Of a stretch of 10,921 bases of DNA, positions 1 through 6,311 are shown piece by piece. The notes under the pieces were generated by a model. The model was not told where the DNA came from. It made no database searches and worked only from the letters and a program-made list of their open reading frames with translations. Position 1 is the stretch's first letter. Each line of letters begins with the position of its first letter. The stretch comes from Desulfovibrionaceae bacterium (GTDB lineage Bacteria > Pseudomonadota > Gammaproteobacteria > Burkholderiales > Burkholderiaceae_C): positions 1 to 10,921 of the forward strand of contig WRJY01000283.1 of NCBI GenBank assembly GCA_009778355.1, written 5' to 3'. The translations under genes were made by a program, and so were the position numbers.

Positions 1-22
1 TCACCATTTGGGTGAGAGCGCT

Positions 23-140
23 ATGCGCCCGCCAGCGTCGCGCTCGACGCGCCATGCGGCGTTGCTCGTCCTTGCAGGCACGGGCCTGCTGCGTCCTCGC
101 GCCTTGCCTGGCACGCCGATCACGGCACTGGCGGGCGCAT
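23..140. repeat. Multi-stem inverted-repeat element upstream of tatD
   Basis: A perfect 13-base inverted repeat pairs 23-35 (ATGCGCCCGCCAG) with 128-140. Inside it are a perfect 6-base hairpin, 35-40 with 45-50 (loop CGCT); a bulged stem of 58-65 with 111-117; and a perfect 6-base hairpin, 74-79 with 84-89 (loop ACGG). Together these give a branched fold on either strand. A further small hairpin, TCACC/GGTGA, lies at 1-15. No T-tract follows, so it is not a simple terminator. It could be a structured RNA leader, a REP- or MITE-like dispersed repeat, or a recombination site. The pairing is seen directly; any function is unknown. Confidence 0.6.
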
Positions 141-157
141 CCAACTGCCGTTTTTAG
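23..157 (+). other. Possible short ORF (44 codons) or reading frame of a repeat
   Basis: An ATG at 23 opens a 44-codon frame ending at TAG 155-157. The same frame is open back to the left edge of the window, so it could also be the tail of a longer gene. The last residues read LPGTPITALAGASNCRF. A near-identical tail, LPGTPITALVSAFNCRF, is encoded on the minus strand at the other end of the window and also runs open to that edge. The stop lies 12 bases before the tatD start and in the same frame, and the AGGA that can serve tatD overlaps the stop. I do not recognise a protein family. The sequence is also full of inverted repeats, so this may be chance translation of a structured repeat. Of six differences between the two copies, three are synonymous and three change a residue, which does not settle the matter. 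Confidence 0.2.
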
Positions 158-160
158 GAT
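102..160 (-). repeat. 59-bp dispersed repeat, copy 1 (inverted relative to copy 2)
   Basis: The reverse complement of 102-160 aligns without gaps to 10787-10845, with 53 of 59 bases identical. All six differences are transitions. The shared core contains ATCCTA, AACGGCAGTTG, CCAGTGCCGTGATCGG and GTGCCAGGCAAGG. Similarity ends sharply at the CAAGG side. Both copies are intergenic or at gene edges. This copy forms part of the larger folded element at 23-140, and its other end supplies the AGGAT just before tatD. Confidence 0.85.
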
Positions 161-169
161 GATGCGCCC
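133..169 (+). promoter_or_regulatory. Hairpin directly before the tatD start codon
   Basis: GGGCGCATC (133-141) pairs perfectly with GATGCGCCC (161-169), enclosing a 19-base loop that contains AGGA (156-159). AGGA is the only Shine-Dalgarno-like sequence for the ATG at 170, at 10 bases spacing. The stem ends on the base before the start codon. The 133-140 arm can instead pair with 23-30 in the larger fold, so two exclusive structures are possible. That arrangement would suit translational control of tatD, but this is inference only. Confidence 0.35.
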
Positions 170-1027
170 ATGTCCTGCTGGATCGACACCCACTGCCATC
201 TGGACGCGCCCGAATTCGCGGCCGACGCGCGGGCCGTGCGCCGGCGCGCGGCCGATGAAGGCGTGGCCGTGTGCGTGATTGCGGCGGTTCAGGCGCCGGA
301 CTTCGAGGCTTGCCGGGCGCTGGCGCATGGCTTGGGCGACGCCTACGCGCTGGGCATTCACCCGATGGCTGTCGAGCGCGCGCCGGACGGCGCGCTGGCG
401 CGGCTGGATCGGGCGTTGGCCCAATACGCCGCCGACCCGCGCCTGGTGGCCGTTGGCGAAATCGGGCTGGATTACTTTGTTGACAATCTGTGTCAAGAGC
501 CGCTGAATCAGCGTCAACAGCTATTCTTTCGGGAGCAATTGAAGCTCGCGCGCAAGCACGGCCTGCCGGTGATCGTGCACCTGCGGCGGGCGGCCGATCG
601 GGTGCTCAAGGGCTTGCGCGACATTGCCGTGCCCGGCGGCATCGCCCACGCCTTCAATGGCAGCCGGCAGCAGGCCGGCCTGTTTCTGAACCTGGGGTTC
701 AAGCTGGGGTTCGGCGGCGCCGTCACTTACCCGCGGGCCACGCGGTTGCGCGCGCTGGCGGCTGAACTGCCGCCCGAGGCGATCGTGATGGAAACCGACG
801 CGCCCGACATGCCGCCGCGCTGGCTGTACGCCGACGCCGGGCAGCGCGCGCGCGGCCAGCCGCAGGGCCGCAACGAACCGGGCGAGTTGCCGCGTATCGG
901 CGCCGAAGTGGCCGCGCTGCGCAACCTGCCGCCCGGGCAATGGGCGGCGCAGACCAGCGCCAACGCGCTGGCGGCGCTGCCCAAGTTGGCGGCCATCTGG
1001 GCCGAACGCGGGCAAATGGCTCGGTAG
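170..1027 (+). CDS. TatD-family metal-dependent hydrolase (putative DNase)
   Basis: This 285-residue protein belongs to the TatD family of the amidohydrolase superfamily: TIM-barrel, two-metal enzymes, several of which are 3'-5' exonucleases acting on DNA repair intermediates. The family motifs appear in order: DTHCHLD at residues 6-12 with metal-ligand His8 and His10; GEIGLDYF with Glu97; IVHLRRA with His137; AHAFNGS with His160; and ETDAPDMPP with Asp210. The C-terminal RNEPGELPRIGAEVA (residues 234-248) is the usual conserved segment. Length is normal for the family (about 260-290). The start at 170 is chosen because the first catalytic motif begins six residues in and no earlier in-frame ATG exists after the stop at 155. 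AGGA lies 10 bases upstream. It converges on the minus-strand gene ending at 1104. The family is clear; whether it is TatD proper or a paralogue cannot be told from sequence alone. Confidence 0.93.
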   Translation: MSCWIDTHCHLDAPEFAADARAVRRRAADEGVAVCVIAAVQAPDFEACRALAHGLGDAYALGIHPMAVERAPDGALARLDRALAQYAADPRLVAVGEIGLDYFVDNLCQEPLNQRQQLFFREQLKLARKHGLPVIVHLRRAADRVLKGLRDIAVPGGIAHAFNGSRQQAGLFLNLGFKLGFGGAVTYPRATRLRALAAELPPEAIVMETDAPDMPPRWLYADAGQRARGQPQGRNEPGELPRIGAEVAALRNLPPGQWAAQTSANALAALPKLAAIWAERGQMAR

Positions 1028-1103
1028 CAGGGCTGTCGCAAAAGGCTTTCGCTTCTGGTTTTTCTCCCTACCCGGGAACCTCTCTAAGAGCCTGTTTACG
1101 ATC
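1028..1103. other. Convergent intergenic spacer with insertion-sequence-like end motifs
   Basis: This 76-base gap separates two converging genes. It contains GGGCTGTCGCAAAA just after the tatD stop and GAGCCTGTTTACGATCTC overlapping the end of the minus-strand gene. Both resemble terminal inverted repeats of bacterial insertion sequences, but they are not complementary to each other and no transposase is present. I see no convincing hairpin with a T-tract for either strand, so termination here is not explained by an obvious intrinsic terminator. Confidence 0.25.
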
Positions 1104-1637
1104 TCAGTAACGGTTTTGCCCCAGCCGCTTGAAGCCGGCGTCGAGCATGGCGGTCAGGCGCGGCTCGCCGGTGTCGCTGATGCGGAATTCGCCGTAGCGG
1201 GCGGCGCTGAATTCCTGCCCGTGGCCTTCCTGAAAGAAAAAGGCGTTGGTGGCGATGCGAAACCGCCCATCGCGCACGCGGTAGCGGATGGCGATTTCGT
1301 CCGCGCCCAGCGGCGCGGCATCGGGCTGCGCGCGCACCAAGCTGGCCAGCCGGCGCTCGTCCAGGCGCACCACGGCGTAGCCGTCCGCGCGCTGGCTGGT
1401 TTCGCGCGGGCTGCCTTCGTCCTCATGATCGGCGCCTTGGCGTTCGCGCCGCAGTTCGTTGGACAGGGCGTAGTCCAGCGCCATGTAGTCGCCCTGCATC
1501 AGCGAGCGCGGATCGACGGGCGCGAGTTCGAGCAGCACCACGCGGCCATTGGCCAGAATGCGCTCGTTGCTCCACACGCCCCAGCCGGCGCTGCCCAGCA
1601 CCAGCGCCAGGCCGGCCCAGATCACGATGCGTTTCAT
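1104..1637 (-). CDS. GDYXXLXY-domain protein
   Basis: This 177-residue protein is the third gene of the DUF2157-DUF4401-GDYXXLXY set. It begins MKRIVIW with one hydrophobic N-terminal helix (about residues 4-22), which is either an uncleaved anchor or a signal sequence, so the rest probably faces the periplasm. The family signature is GDYMALDY at residues 49-56, preceded by the typical LAPVDPRSLMQ. A basic and acidic middle (residues 61-83) is followed by a conserved-looking YAVVRLDERR and IRYRVRDGRFRIATNAFFFQEG. The chosen start overlaps the stop of the DUF4401 gene by four bases (ATGA), so translation is probably coupled. The frame is open further upstream, but only as the shadow of the upstream gene. 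Function is unknown for the family; constant co-occurrence with the two membrane partners suggests one complex. Confidence 0.88.
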   Translation of the reverse strand: MKRIVIWAGLALVLGSAGWGVWSNERILANGRVVLLELAPVDPRSLMQGDYMALDYALSNELRRERQGADHEDEGSPRETSQRADGYAVVRLDERRLASLVRAQPDAAPLGADEIAIRYRVRDGRFRIATNAFFFQEGHGQEFSAARYGEFRISDTGEPRLTAMLDAGFKRLGQNRY

Positions 1638-2707
1638 GCCGCGCCCCTCCGGTCGAACAAGGCCCGCACCGCCAGCAGCAAAGCGCCGCCCAGCGCCATC
1701 AGGGCGGATTTGACCAGCAGCGACAGTTGCAGGTCGTAATAAAAGCGGCTGATGCCATACGCCAGCGCCGCGCCGCCCAGCCACATCAGCCACTGCCGCC
1801 CGCGCGCGAAGCCGATCGCCAGCGCCACGCCGCCCATGCCGACCACCGGCGCGTTCCAGGTCAGCGCCAGCGCGGTCAGCAGCAGCAAGGCGGCGGCCAT
1901 GTAGCGCGCGTCGCGCGGCAAACGGCGGGCCAGCAGCACGGCCAGCACGGCATTGACCGCCGCCAGCAGGCCCATGTCGAAACTTGAAAACGCCGAGCGG
2001 CCCAGAAAGTCGGGCAGTTGAAGCAGCGCCTCGCCAAGGCTGAGCAAGGCCAGCGCGCACGCCAGCGCGGCGGGGATGCCGGCATGGCGGCGGTACAGCC
2101 AGCGCGGCTCTTGCAGCCAGATCAGGCCAGCGGCGAACCAATAAAGCCCGGCCCACCAGCCGAAACCCGTCGCGAACAAAAACCGGTTGCCTCCGAAAGT
2201 GGCGATCAGCGCGGCCACCAGCGCGCCGCTGCCGACCAGCGCCGCCACCAGCCGGTGCGGCATCCATGCCACCCAGGCCAGCAGCGCGGCCTCGTACAGC
2301 GCCAGCAGCAGGAAGGGCAGGCCGTTGCTGCGCTCGGAGAACATGCCGGCGCCGACGATCAGCGCGCCATGCCCGGCCAAGGCAAAGACCAGCAGAAACT
2401 GATGCAAGACAGCGCCCTTGACACGCATCAGCGGCGCCGCGACGCCGGCGGTGATGAGCAGGCCAACGACGATCCAGCCGGCCTTGCCGCTAATCAGCGG
2501 TATTGCGCCCACGCCAAGAAACCCCAACAGAAAAACCGCCGCCAGCCAGCCGCCGATGATTTGCAGGGCGGTAATCCAGCGCGAGGCGGGCATTGCAGCG
2601 GCGTCAACCGGCGGCCAGACCGGCTCGCGCAAGTGGCCGGCGGCGTGCAGTTGTTCAGCCAGCGCGCCGGGGTCCGGGGCGTTCGCAATGGAAAAAGGCC
2701 AGGTCAT
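1634..2707 (-). CDS. DUF4401-domain multi-spanning membrane protein
   Basis: This 357-residue, very hydrophobic protein looks like the DUF4401 family, by sequence character and by its fixed place between a DUF2157 gene and a GDYXXLXY gene. A polar N-terminus of about 40 residues precedes roughly ten to twelve predicted membrane segments, the first being about residues 44-64 (ITALQIIGGWLAAVFLLGFL). A loop with LIWLQEPRWLYRRHAG interrupts the hydrophobic stretches in the middle, and the protein ends in a basic RALFDRRGAA. Both ends overlap their neighbours by four bases: the start with the DUF2157 stop, the stop with the GDYXXLXY start. That makes it the middle gene of a coupled operon. No catalytic motif is visible and no reaction is known for the family. 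Confidence 0.85.
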   Translation of the reverse strand: MTWPFSIANAPDPGALAEQLHAAGHLREPVWPPVDAAAMPASRWITALQIIGGWLAAVFLLGFLGVGAIPLISGKAGWIVVGLLITAGVAAPLMRVKGAVLHQFLLVFALAGHGALIVGAGMFSERSNGLPFLLLALYEAALLAWVAWMPHRLVAALVGSGALVAALIATFGGNRFLFATGFGWWAGLYWFAAGLIWLQEPRWLYRRHAGIPAALACALALLSLGEALLQLPDFLGRSAFSSFDMGLLAAVNAVLAVLLARRLPRDARYMAAALLLLTALALTWNAPVVGMGGVALAIGFARGRQWLMWLGGAALAYGISRFYYDLQLSLLVKSALMALGGALLLAVRALFDRRGAA

Positions 2708-3759
2708 GCGCCGCGCTCCCGCGCCGCCGCGTCAGCCGCCGCGTGTTCCCACGCCTGCGTGGTCTTGCGCAGCCAAAGGACGGCCAGCGCCGTCATGCCC
2801 GCCACCGCCAGGCCGATGAGAAGCAATGAGCCTGCCCCGTTGCCGTGCCATGTATCGAGCAGCCAGTTGACCAGCCACACGGTGGCAACGACGATGAGCG
2901 ACAGCGCCCCGGCGGCCAGCGGCACGATGTCGCGGCGGCGCAGGCGGTAAAACCACAGCGTGGCGCCCAGCCAGGCGAGGTAGATCAGCGGGGTGTAGCG
3001 CATCACGCGCCAGGCGACGTGCCGGTCATCCCCGAGCAAGCACCAGAAAATGCCCAGCGCCGTGGCGCACAGCGCGGTCAGCAGCGCGATGATGCGCGGC
3101 GCGTAGGGCGCGCCGCGCATCCAGGTCAGGCGCGGCCACAGCCCTTCCCACGCGCACAGCGCGGCGGCGTTGAGGAGCAGCGGCAGCCACGGCAAACCAT
3201 CGGACAACAGGCTGCCCGGCATCGACCAAAACGCCCACCTGCCGGCGATGAACAAACCCAGCGCCACGTTCACGATCAGCAGCCAGAACAGCCACAGCCA
3301 TGGCGCGCAACCCGCCGCCACCCAGGGCAGGGTGAGCGCGGCCCAGCCGGCGAACAACAGCTCGCTGTCAGCGCCGGTCTGGTAAATCTGCCCGATCACC
3401 GCCAGCAGCACGCCCGTCAGCGCCACCGCAGCGCCCAGCCAGGCCCGGCCCGCGCGCTGCCCGGCCAAGCGCGCGGCCAGCGCGGCGGACAAGGCCAGCG
3501 GCAGCGCCGCCAGCGCCATCTTGGCAAAACGGTGCAGCGCGGCCCAGTTGAAGGCGAAGAAAAACACGATGCCGGCCAGCACCAGCAGGCTGCCGGCGGC
3601 CAGCAGGGCGAGATTGCCGAAGCGCCGCCAGGCGGCGGCATCGGGCAAGTAACCCAAGCGCCGCAGGGCCATTTGAAGCCCGTCGCCGCTCAACGCGCCG
3701 CCTTGCGCAAGCTGTTCGAGCTGGCGCCGGCTGGGAATAGTGCTTGGGGCAGTCATCAT
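2704..3759 (-). CDS. DUF2157-domain membrane protein
   Basis: This 351-residue protein matches the DUF2157 family. A short soluble N-terminus (residues 1-45, with RRQLEQLAQGGALS and LRRLGYL) precedes a first membrane helix at about 49-70 ending FFFAFNWAAL, where the family often has a similar FxFNW motif. The best-conserved block is VIGQIYQTGADSELLFAGW (residues 121-139) followed by LTLPWV. About ten to eleven membrane segments follow, and the C-terminus is short and charged. The start has two adjacent ATGs (3759 and 3756), neither with a clear Shine-Dalgarno sequence. The 115 bases separating it from the MATE gene upstream on the same strand may hold the operon promoter, but I could not identify one. 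Function is unknown; it probably forms a membrane complex with the next two products. Confidence 0.87.
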   Translation of the reverse strand: MMTAPSTIPSRRQLEQLAQGGALSGDGLQMALRRLGYLPDAAAWRRFGNLALLAAGSLLVLAGIVFFFAFNWAALHRFAKMALAALPLALSAALAARLAGQRAGRAWLGAAVALTGVLLAVIGQIYQTGADSELLFAGWAALTLPWVAAGCAPWLWLFWLLIVNVALGLFIAGRWAFWSMPGSLLSDGLPWLPLLLNAAALCAWEGLWPRLTWMRGAPYAPRIIALLTALCATALGIFWCLLGDDRHVAWRVMRYTPLIYLAWLGATLWFYRLRRRDIVPLAAGALSLIVVATVWLVNWLLDTWHGNGAGSLLLIGLAVAGMTALAVLWLRKTTQAWEHAAADAAARERGA

Positions 3760-3874
3760 GAAACGGACTTTGACTTGGGATGCGGGTCGTGAAGTTTGCC
3801 GATGATGCTACCCCAACCCGTTTCGCAGCCAGTTCTGAATGAGTTCCGCGCCGCGATACCCATGGCGCCTCGAT

Positions 3875-5272
3875 TCAAGCCTGCCGGGCTGCCACCGCCC
3901 GGCGGCTGGCCCACCGCAGCATGGCCGCCATCGCGGCGGCGGCCAGCAGCAGCGCCGCCGCCGCGGCTTGCCAGAAAGCGGCGGGCGAGTGCTGGGCGGG
4001 CAGCGGCCCCAGTCCACGGTAGGCCAGCGCGTAGCCGCCGCTCAGTCCCACGCCCCACAGCAGCACGGCATACACGGCCAGCGGCGCCAGCGTGACGCGG
4101 TAGCAGCGCAGCAAGAAAACCGCCACGGTCTGCGTCGAGTCGGCCAGGTGGTACAGCGCCACCCATGCCAGCAACCGCGCCGCCAGCGCCGCCACGCCAG
4201 CCTGCGGGGCATAGGCCACCGCGATCCACGATCGGCCAAGCCAAACGATGGCCGACAGCGCAATGCCCATCAGCACCGCGGCGCTCAATGACCGCAAGGC
4301 CAGACGCCGGGCGCGCGCCTCGTCGCCGGCGCCGCGCCAGTAGCCGACGCGCGCGCTGGCGGCCACGCCCAGCGCCAGCGGCACCATGTACATCAGCACG
4401 GCGGCGTTGGCCGTGACCTGGTGCGCCGCCATCGCGGTGGTTCCCAGCCGGGCGATGAACAGCATCATCAGCGTGAACGAAGTGACCTCCACCAGCACGC
4501 TCAGCGCCGCCGGCACGCCCAGCCGCGCGAAGGCGCCCAGCGTGGGCAGGTGCGGGCCTTCCGGACGCCGCCACAGCGCCAGCGGCGCGTACAGCGGCTG
4601 CGTGAGCAGCAGCGCCAGCGCCAACAGGCACAGGCAATGGTTGACCACGAACGTGGCCCAGGCGCAGCCGGCCACGCCCATTGCCGGCACGCCCGCGCCG
4701 CCCAGGGCGAGCCAGGTTGACAGCGGCAGCTTGATGCCCAGCGAAATGACTTGCAGCCAGGTGACCAGCCGCGGCGCGCCCAGCGCCTGACTGAGTGTGC
4801 TGAAAGCGCGAAACAGCAGCGCCGCCGGCAGGCTCCAACCCACCACCTCCAGGTAGCTTCGCACCATGGGCTGGAATTCGGCGGGCACCTCGGCCCACTG
4901 CAGCAGCGGCCCCGGGTGGAACAGCACGGCCATGCCCAGCACGCTGGCCGCCGCGCACACATACAACGCCTGCCGCGCCGACCGCCCGATGTCCGCCTGG
5001 CGGCCCGCGCCGCGCATTTCGGCCCAAAGGGGCAGCAGCGCCTGCACCAAACCCATCAGCGACACGTGGACGGCCACGAACACCGCCGCGCCGACCGCCA
5101 GCACCGCCAGCGCCAGTTCCGAATACCGTCCGCAGACGATGGTGTCCACCACCGCATAGCCCATGATGGCGATCTGCCCGACGAATACCGTCGCGGCGTG
5201 GACGGCGATGGTCCGCAGATCGCTTTGAGTCTGGCCAACGCTGGCTGATGCTTGGCGGTTCACGGCGCGCAT
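3875..5272 (-). CDS. MATE-family efflux transporter (NorM/DinF-like)
   Basis: This 465-residue protein has the length and twelve-helix pattern of MATE transporters, which export cationic drugs or other compounds in exchange for protons or sodium ions. Family features seen are GYAVVDTIVCGRYSELALA (residues 38-56), matching the G-x-VD-T-x-x-x-G-x-x-S region of helices 1-2, and AAHQVTANAAVLMYMVPLAL (282-301) followed by ASARVGYWRGAGD (305-317), the equivalent signature in the second half. The start at 5272 gives a 20-residue polar N-terminus before the first helix. It is divergent from the ATP synthase gamma-like gene, with 145 bases between the starts, and lies upstream of the DUF2157 operon on the same strand, possibly cotranscribed. 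Substrate and coupling ion cannot be told; NorM versus other subfamilies is uncertain. Confidence 0.93.
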   Translation of the reverse strand: MRAVNRQASASVGQTQSDLRTIAVHAATVFVGQIAIMGYAVVDTIVCGRYSELALAVLAVGAAVFVAVHVSLMGLVQALLPLWAEMRGAGRQADIGRSARQALYVCAAASVLGMAVLFHPGPLLQWAEVPAEFQPMVRSYLEVVGWSLPAALLFRAFSTLSQALGAPRLVTWLQVISLGIKLPLSTWLALGGAGVPAMGVAGCAWATFVVNHCLCLLALALLLTQPLYAPLALWRRPEGPHLPTLGAFARLGVPAALSVLVEVTSFTLMMLFIARLGTTAMAAHQVTANAAVLMYMVPLALGVAASARVGYWRGAGDEARARRLALRSLSAAVLMGIALSAIVWLGRSWIAVAYAPQAGVAALAARLLAWVALYHLADSTQTVAVFLLRCYRVTLAPLAVYAVLLWGVGLSGGYALAYRGLGPLPAQHSPAAFWQAAAAALLLAAAAMAAMLRWASRRAVAARQA

Positions 5273-5405
5273 TTTGTCAGGCGCCGGATCGCCCGGCTAT
5301 CAGGAAAAACCGGATACCGTGCACTTTGTCACCGTCACGGCCTTTTGTGGCCCGCCGCCGTGGATCATCGGGCGCGCGGCTCCAGCAGGATGCGCGCATT
5401 GGAGC

Positions 5406-5411
5406 TATAAC
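5406..5411 (+). promoter_or_regulatory. Possible -10 element immediately before atpG-like gene
   Basis: TATAAC at 5406-5411 resembles a sigma-70 -10 box, though the matching -35 position (about 5383-5388) is poor. A start point seven bases downstream would fall on the ATG at 5418, giving a leaderless message. The only Shine-Dalgarno candidate, GGAG at 5401-5404, is 13 bases from the ATG, which is too far to be ideal. The evidence is weak. Confidence 0.2.
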
Positions 5412-5417
5412 CAAGAA

Positions 5418-6311
5418 ATGTCTCACGCCCGTGACATCCGCCGCCAGATCGAGAGCATCGGCAAAACGCGCCAGATCACCGAGGCGATGCGCCGCATCGC
5501 CTACGTCAAGATGGTCCACGCGCGCCAGCGCGCCGAGAGCCTGCGGCCCTACGCGCGCGCGCTGCTGCGCGTGGTCGCGCGCCTGATGCGGGTGGAACGC
5601 GACTACGTGCCGGCGCTGATGCAGGTGCGCCCGGAGCGCCGCGTGGGCCTGATCGTGGTCAGCACCGACCGGGGGCTGTGCGGCGCGCTCAACGCGCGGC
5701 TGCTGGCGCTGTGCCAGCAACAAATCGACCAATGGCAAAGCCGGCAGTGCGAGTTTTCCATCACTGCCATCGGCAGCCGGGGCGCGCAGGCGCTGGCGCG
5801 CGCCGGTCACGTGCCGCAGGCTGAGGCCACCCGCATCGGCGACGTGCCCGACCTGGACGTGGAGGCGCTGCTGGGCGCCATCTCGGTGCCGCTGCACCAG
5901 TTCCTGGCCGGGGAGATCGACGCCATCCACGTCGCCAGCAACCACTTCGTCAACGCGCTCACGCACCAGCCGGCGCTGCTGCGCTTCGCGCCCTTCGACC
6001 CGGCGCTGGCGCCCGGCCTGCCCGGCGCGCCGCCGGGCGGCGTGGCGGTCGATTACCTCTACGAGCCCGATCCGCACACCGTCATCGACGGCGTGCTGCT
6101 GCGCTACGTCGAGACCGGCATCCTGCGCGCCATCATCGAAAACGTGGCCTGCGAGCACTGCGCGCGCATGACGGCCATGCAAGCGGCCAGCGACAACGCC
6201 GGGCGGCTGATCGACGAGCTCACGCGCCGCTACCACAAGACGCGCCAGGAAGCCATCACGCGCGAGCTGGCCGAAATCACGGGCGGCGCGCAGGCGCTTC
6301 AGGACCAATGA
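5418..6311 (+). CDS. atpG: F-type ATP synthase gamma subunit, divergent and without the rest of the operon
   Basis: This 297-residue protein has the F1 gamma architecture. An N-terminal coiled-coil helix (ARDIRRQIESIGKTRQITEAM, split over residues 4-24, then VKMVHARQR) is followed by the Rossmann-like core with STDRGLCGALN (82-92). Next are YLYEPDPHTVIDGVLLRYVE (213-232) and the C-terminal rotor helix with MQAASDNAGRLIDEL (254-268), KTRQEAITRELAEITGG (274-290). The usual family length is about 285-300. The start at 5418 is chosen because similarity begins there; the in-frame ATG at 5274 would add 48 unrelated residues. The C-terminal half is close to betaproteobacterial gamma, but the N-terminal helix has changes such as AMRRIAYVKM where AMEMVAASKM is standard. 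No alpha, beta or delta gene adjoins; epsilon follows directly with a 4-base overlap. It probably supplies an alternative rotor or is a retained paralogue. It could be the only gamma gene if the main operon is split. Confidence 0.9.
   Translation: MSHARDIRRQIESIGKTRQITEAMRRIAYVKMVHARQRAESLRPYARALLRVVARLMRVERDYVPALMQVRPERRVGLIVVSTDRGLCGALNARLLALCQQQIDQWQSRQCEFSITAIGSRGAQALARAGHVPQAEATRIGDVPDLDVEALLGAISVPLHQFLAGEIDAIHVASNHFVNALTHQPALLRFAPFDPALAPGLPGAPPGGVAVDYLYEPDPHTVIDGVLLRYVETGILRAIIENVACEHCARMTAMQAASDNAGRLIDELTRRYHKTRQEAITRELAEITGGAQALQDQ

Noticed and set aside
23..140. A CRISPR array or tRNA in the hairpin-rich left end
   Set aside because: There are no regularly spaced direct repeats, and no T-loop, anticodon arm or CCA-like end can be fitted to the stems.
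12..278. An 88-codon plus-strand frame at the left edge
   Set aside because: It runs through the repeat and into tatD in another frame, and its translation is Arg/Cys/Ala-rich without any recognisable pattern.
1638..2267. An upstream extension of the GDYXXLXY reading frame
   Set aside because: The frame lies wholly inside the DUF4401 gene and its translation is Arg/Ala/Gly-rich filler; the MKRIVIW start with an anchor helix and ATGA overlap is the natural one.
2018..3792. Two plus-strand frames of more than 300 codons opposite the DUF4401 and DUF2157 genes
   Set aside because: They are Gln/Arg/Pro/Ala-rich low-complexity translations, shadows of the membrane-protein codons. The minus-strand products have clear hydrophobic segments and family motifs.
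5274..5417. A longer start for the gamma-like gene (48 extra residues)
   Set aside because: The extra residues have no similarity to gamma subunits and cover the divergent promoter region; family similarity begins at the ATG at 5418.
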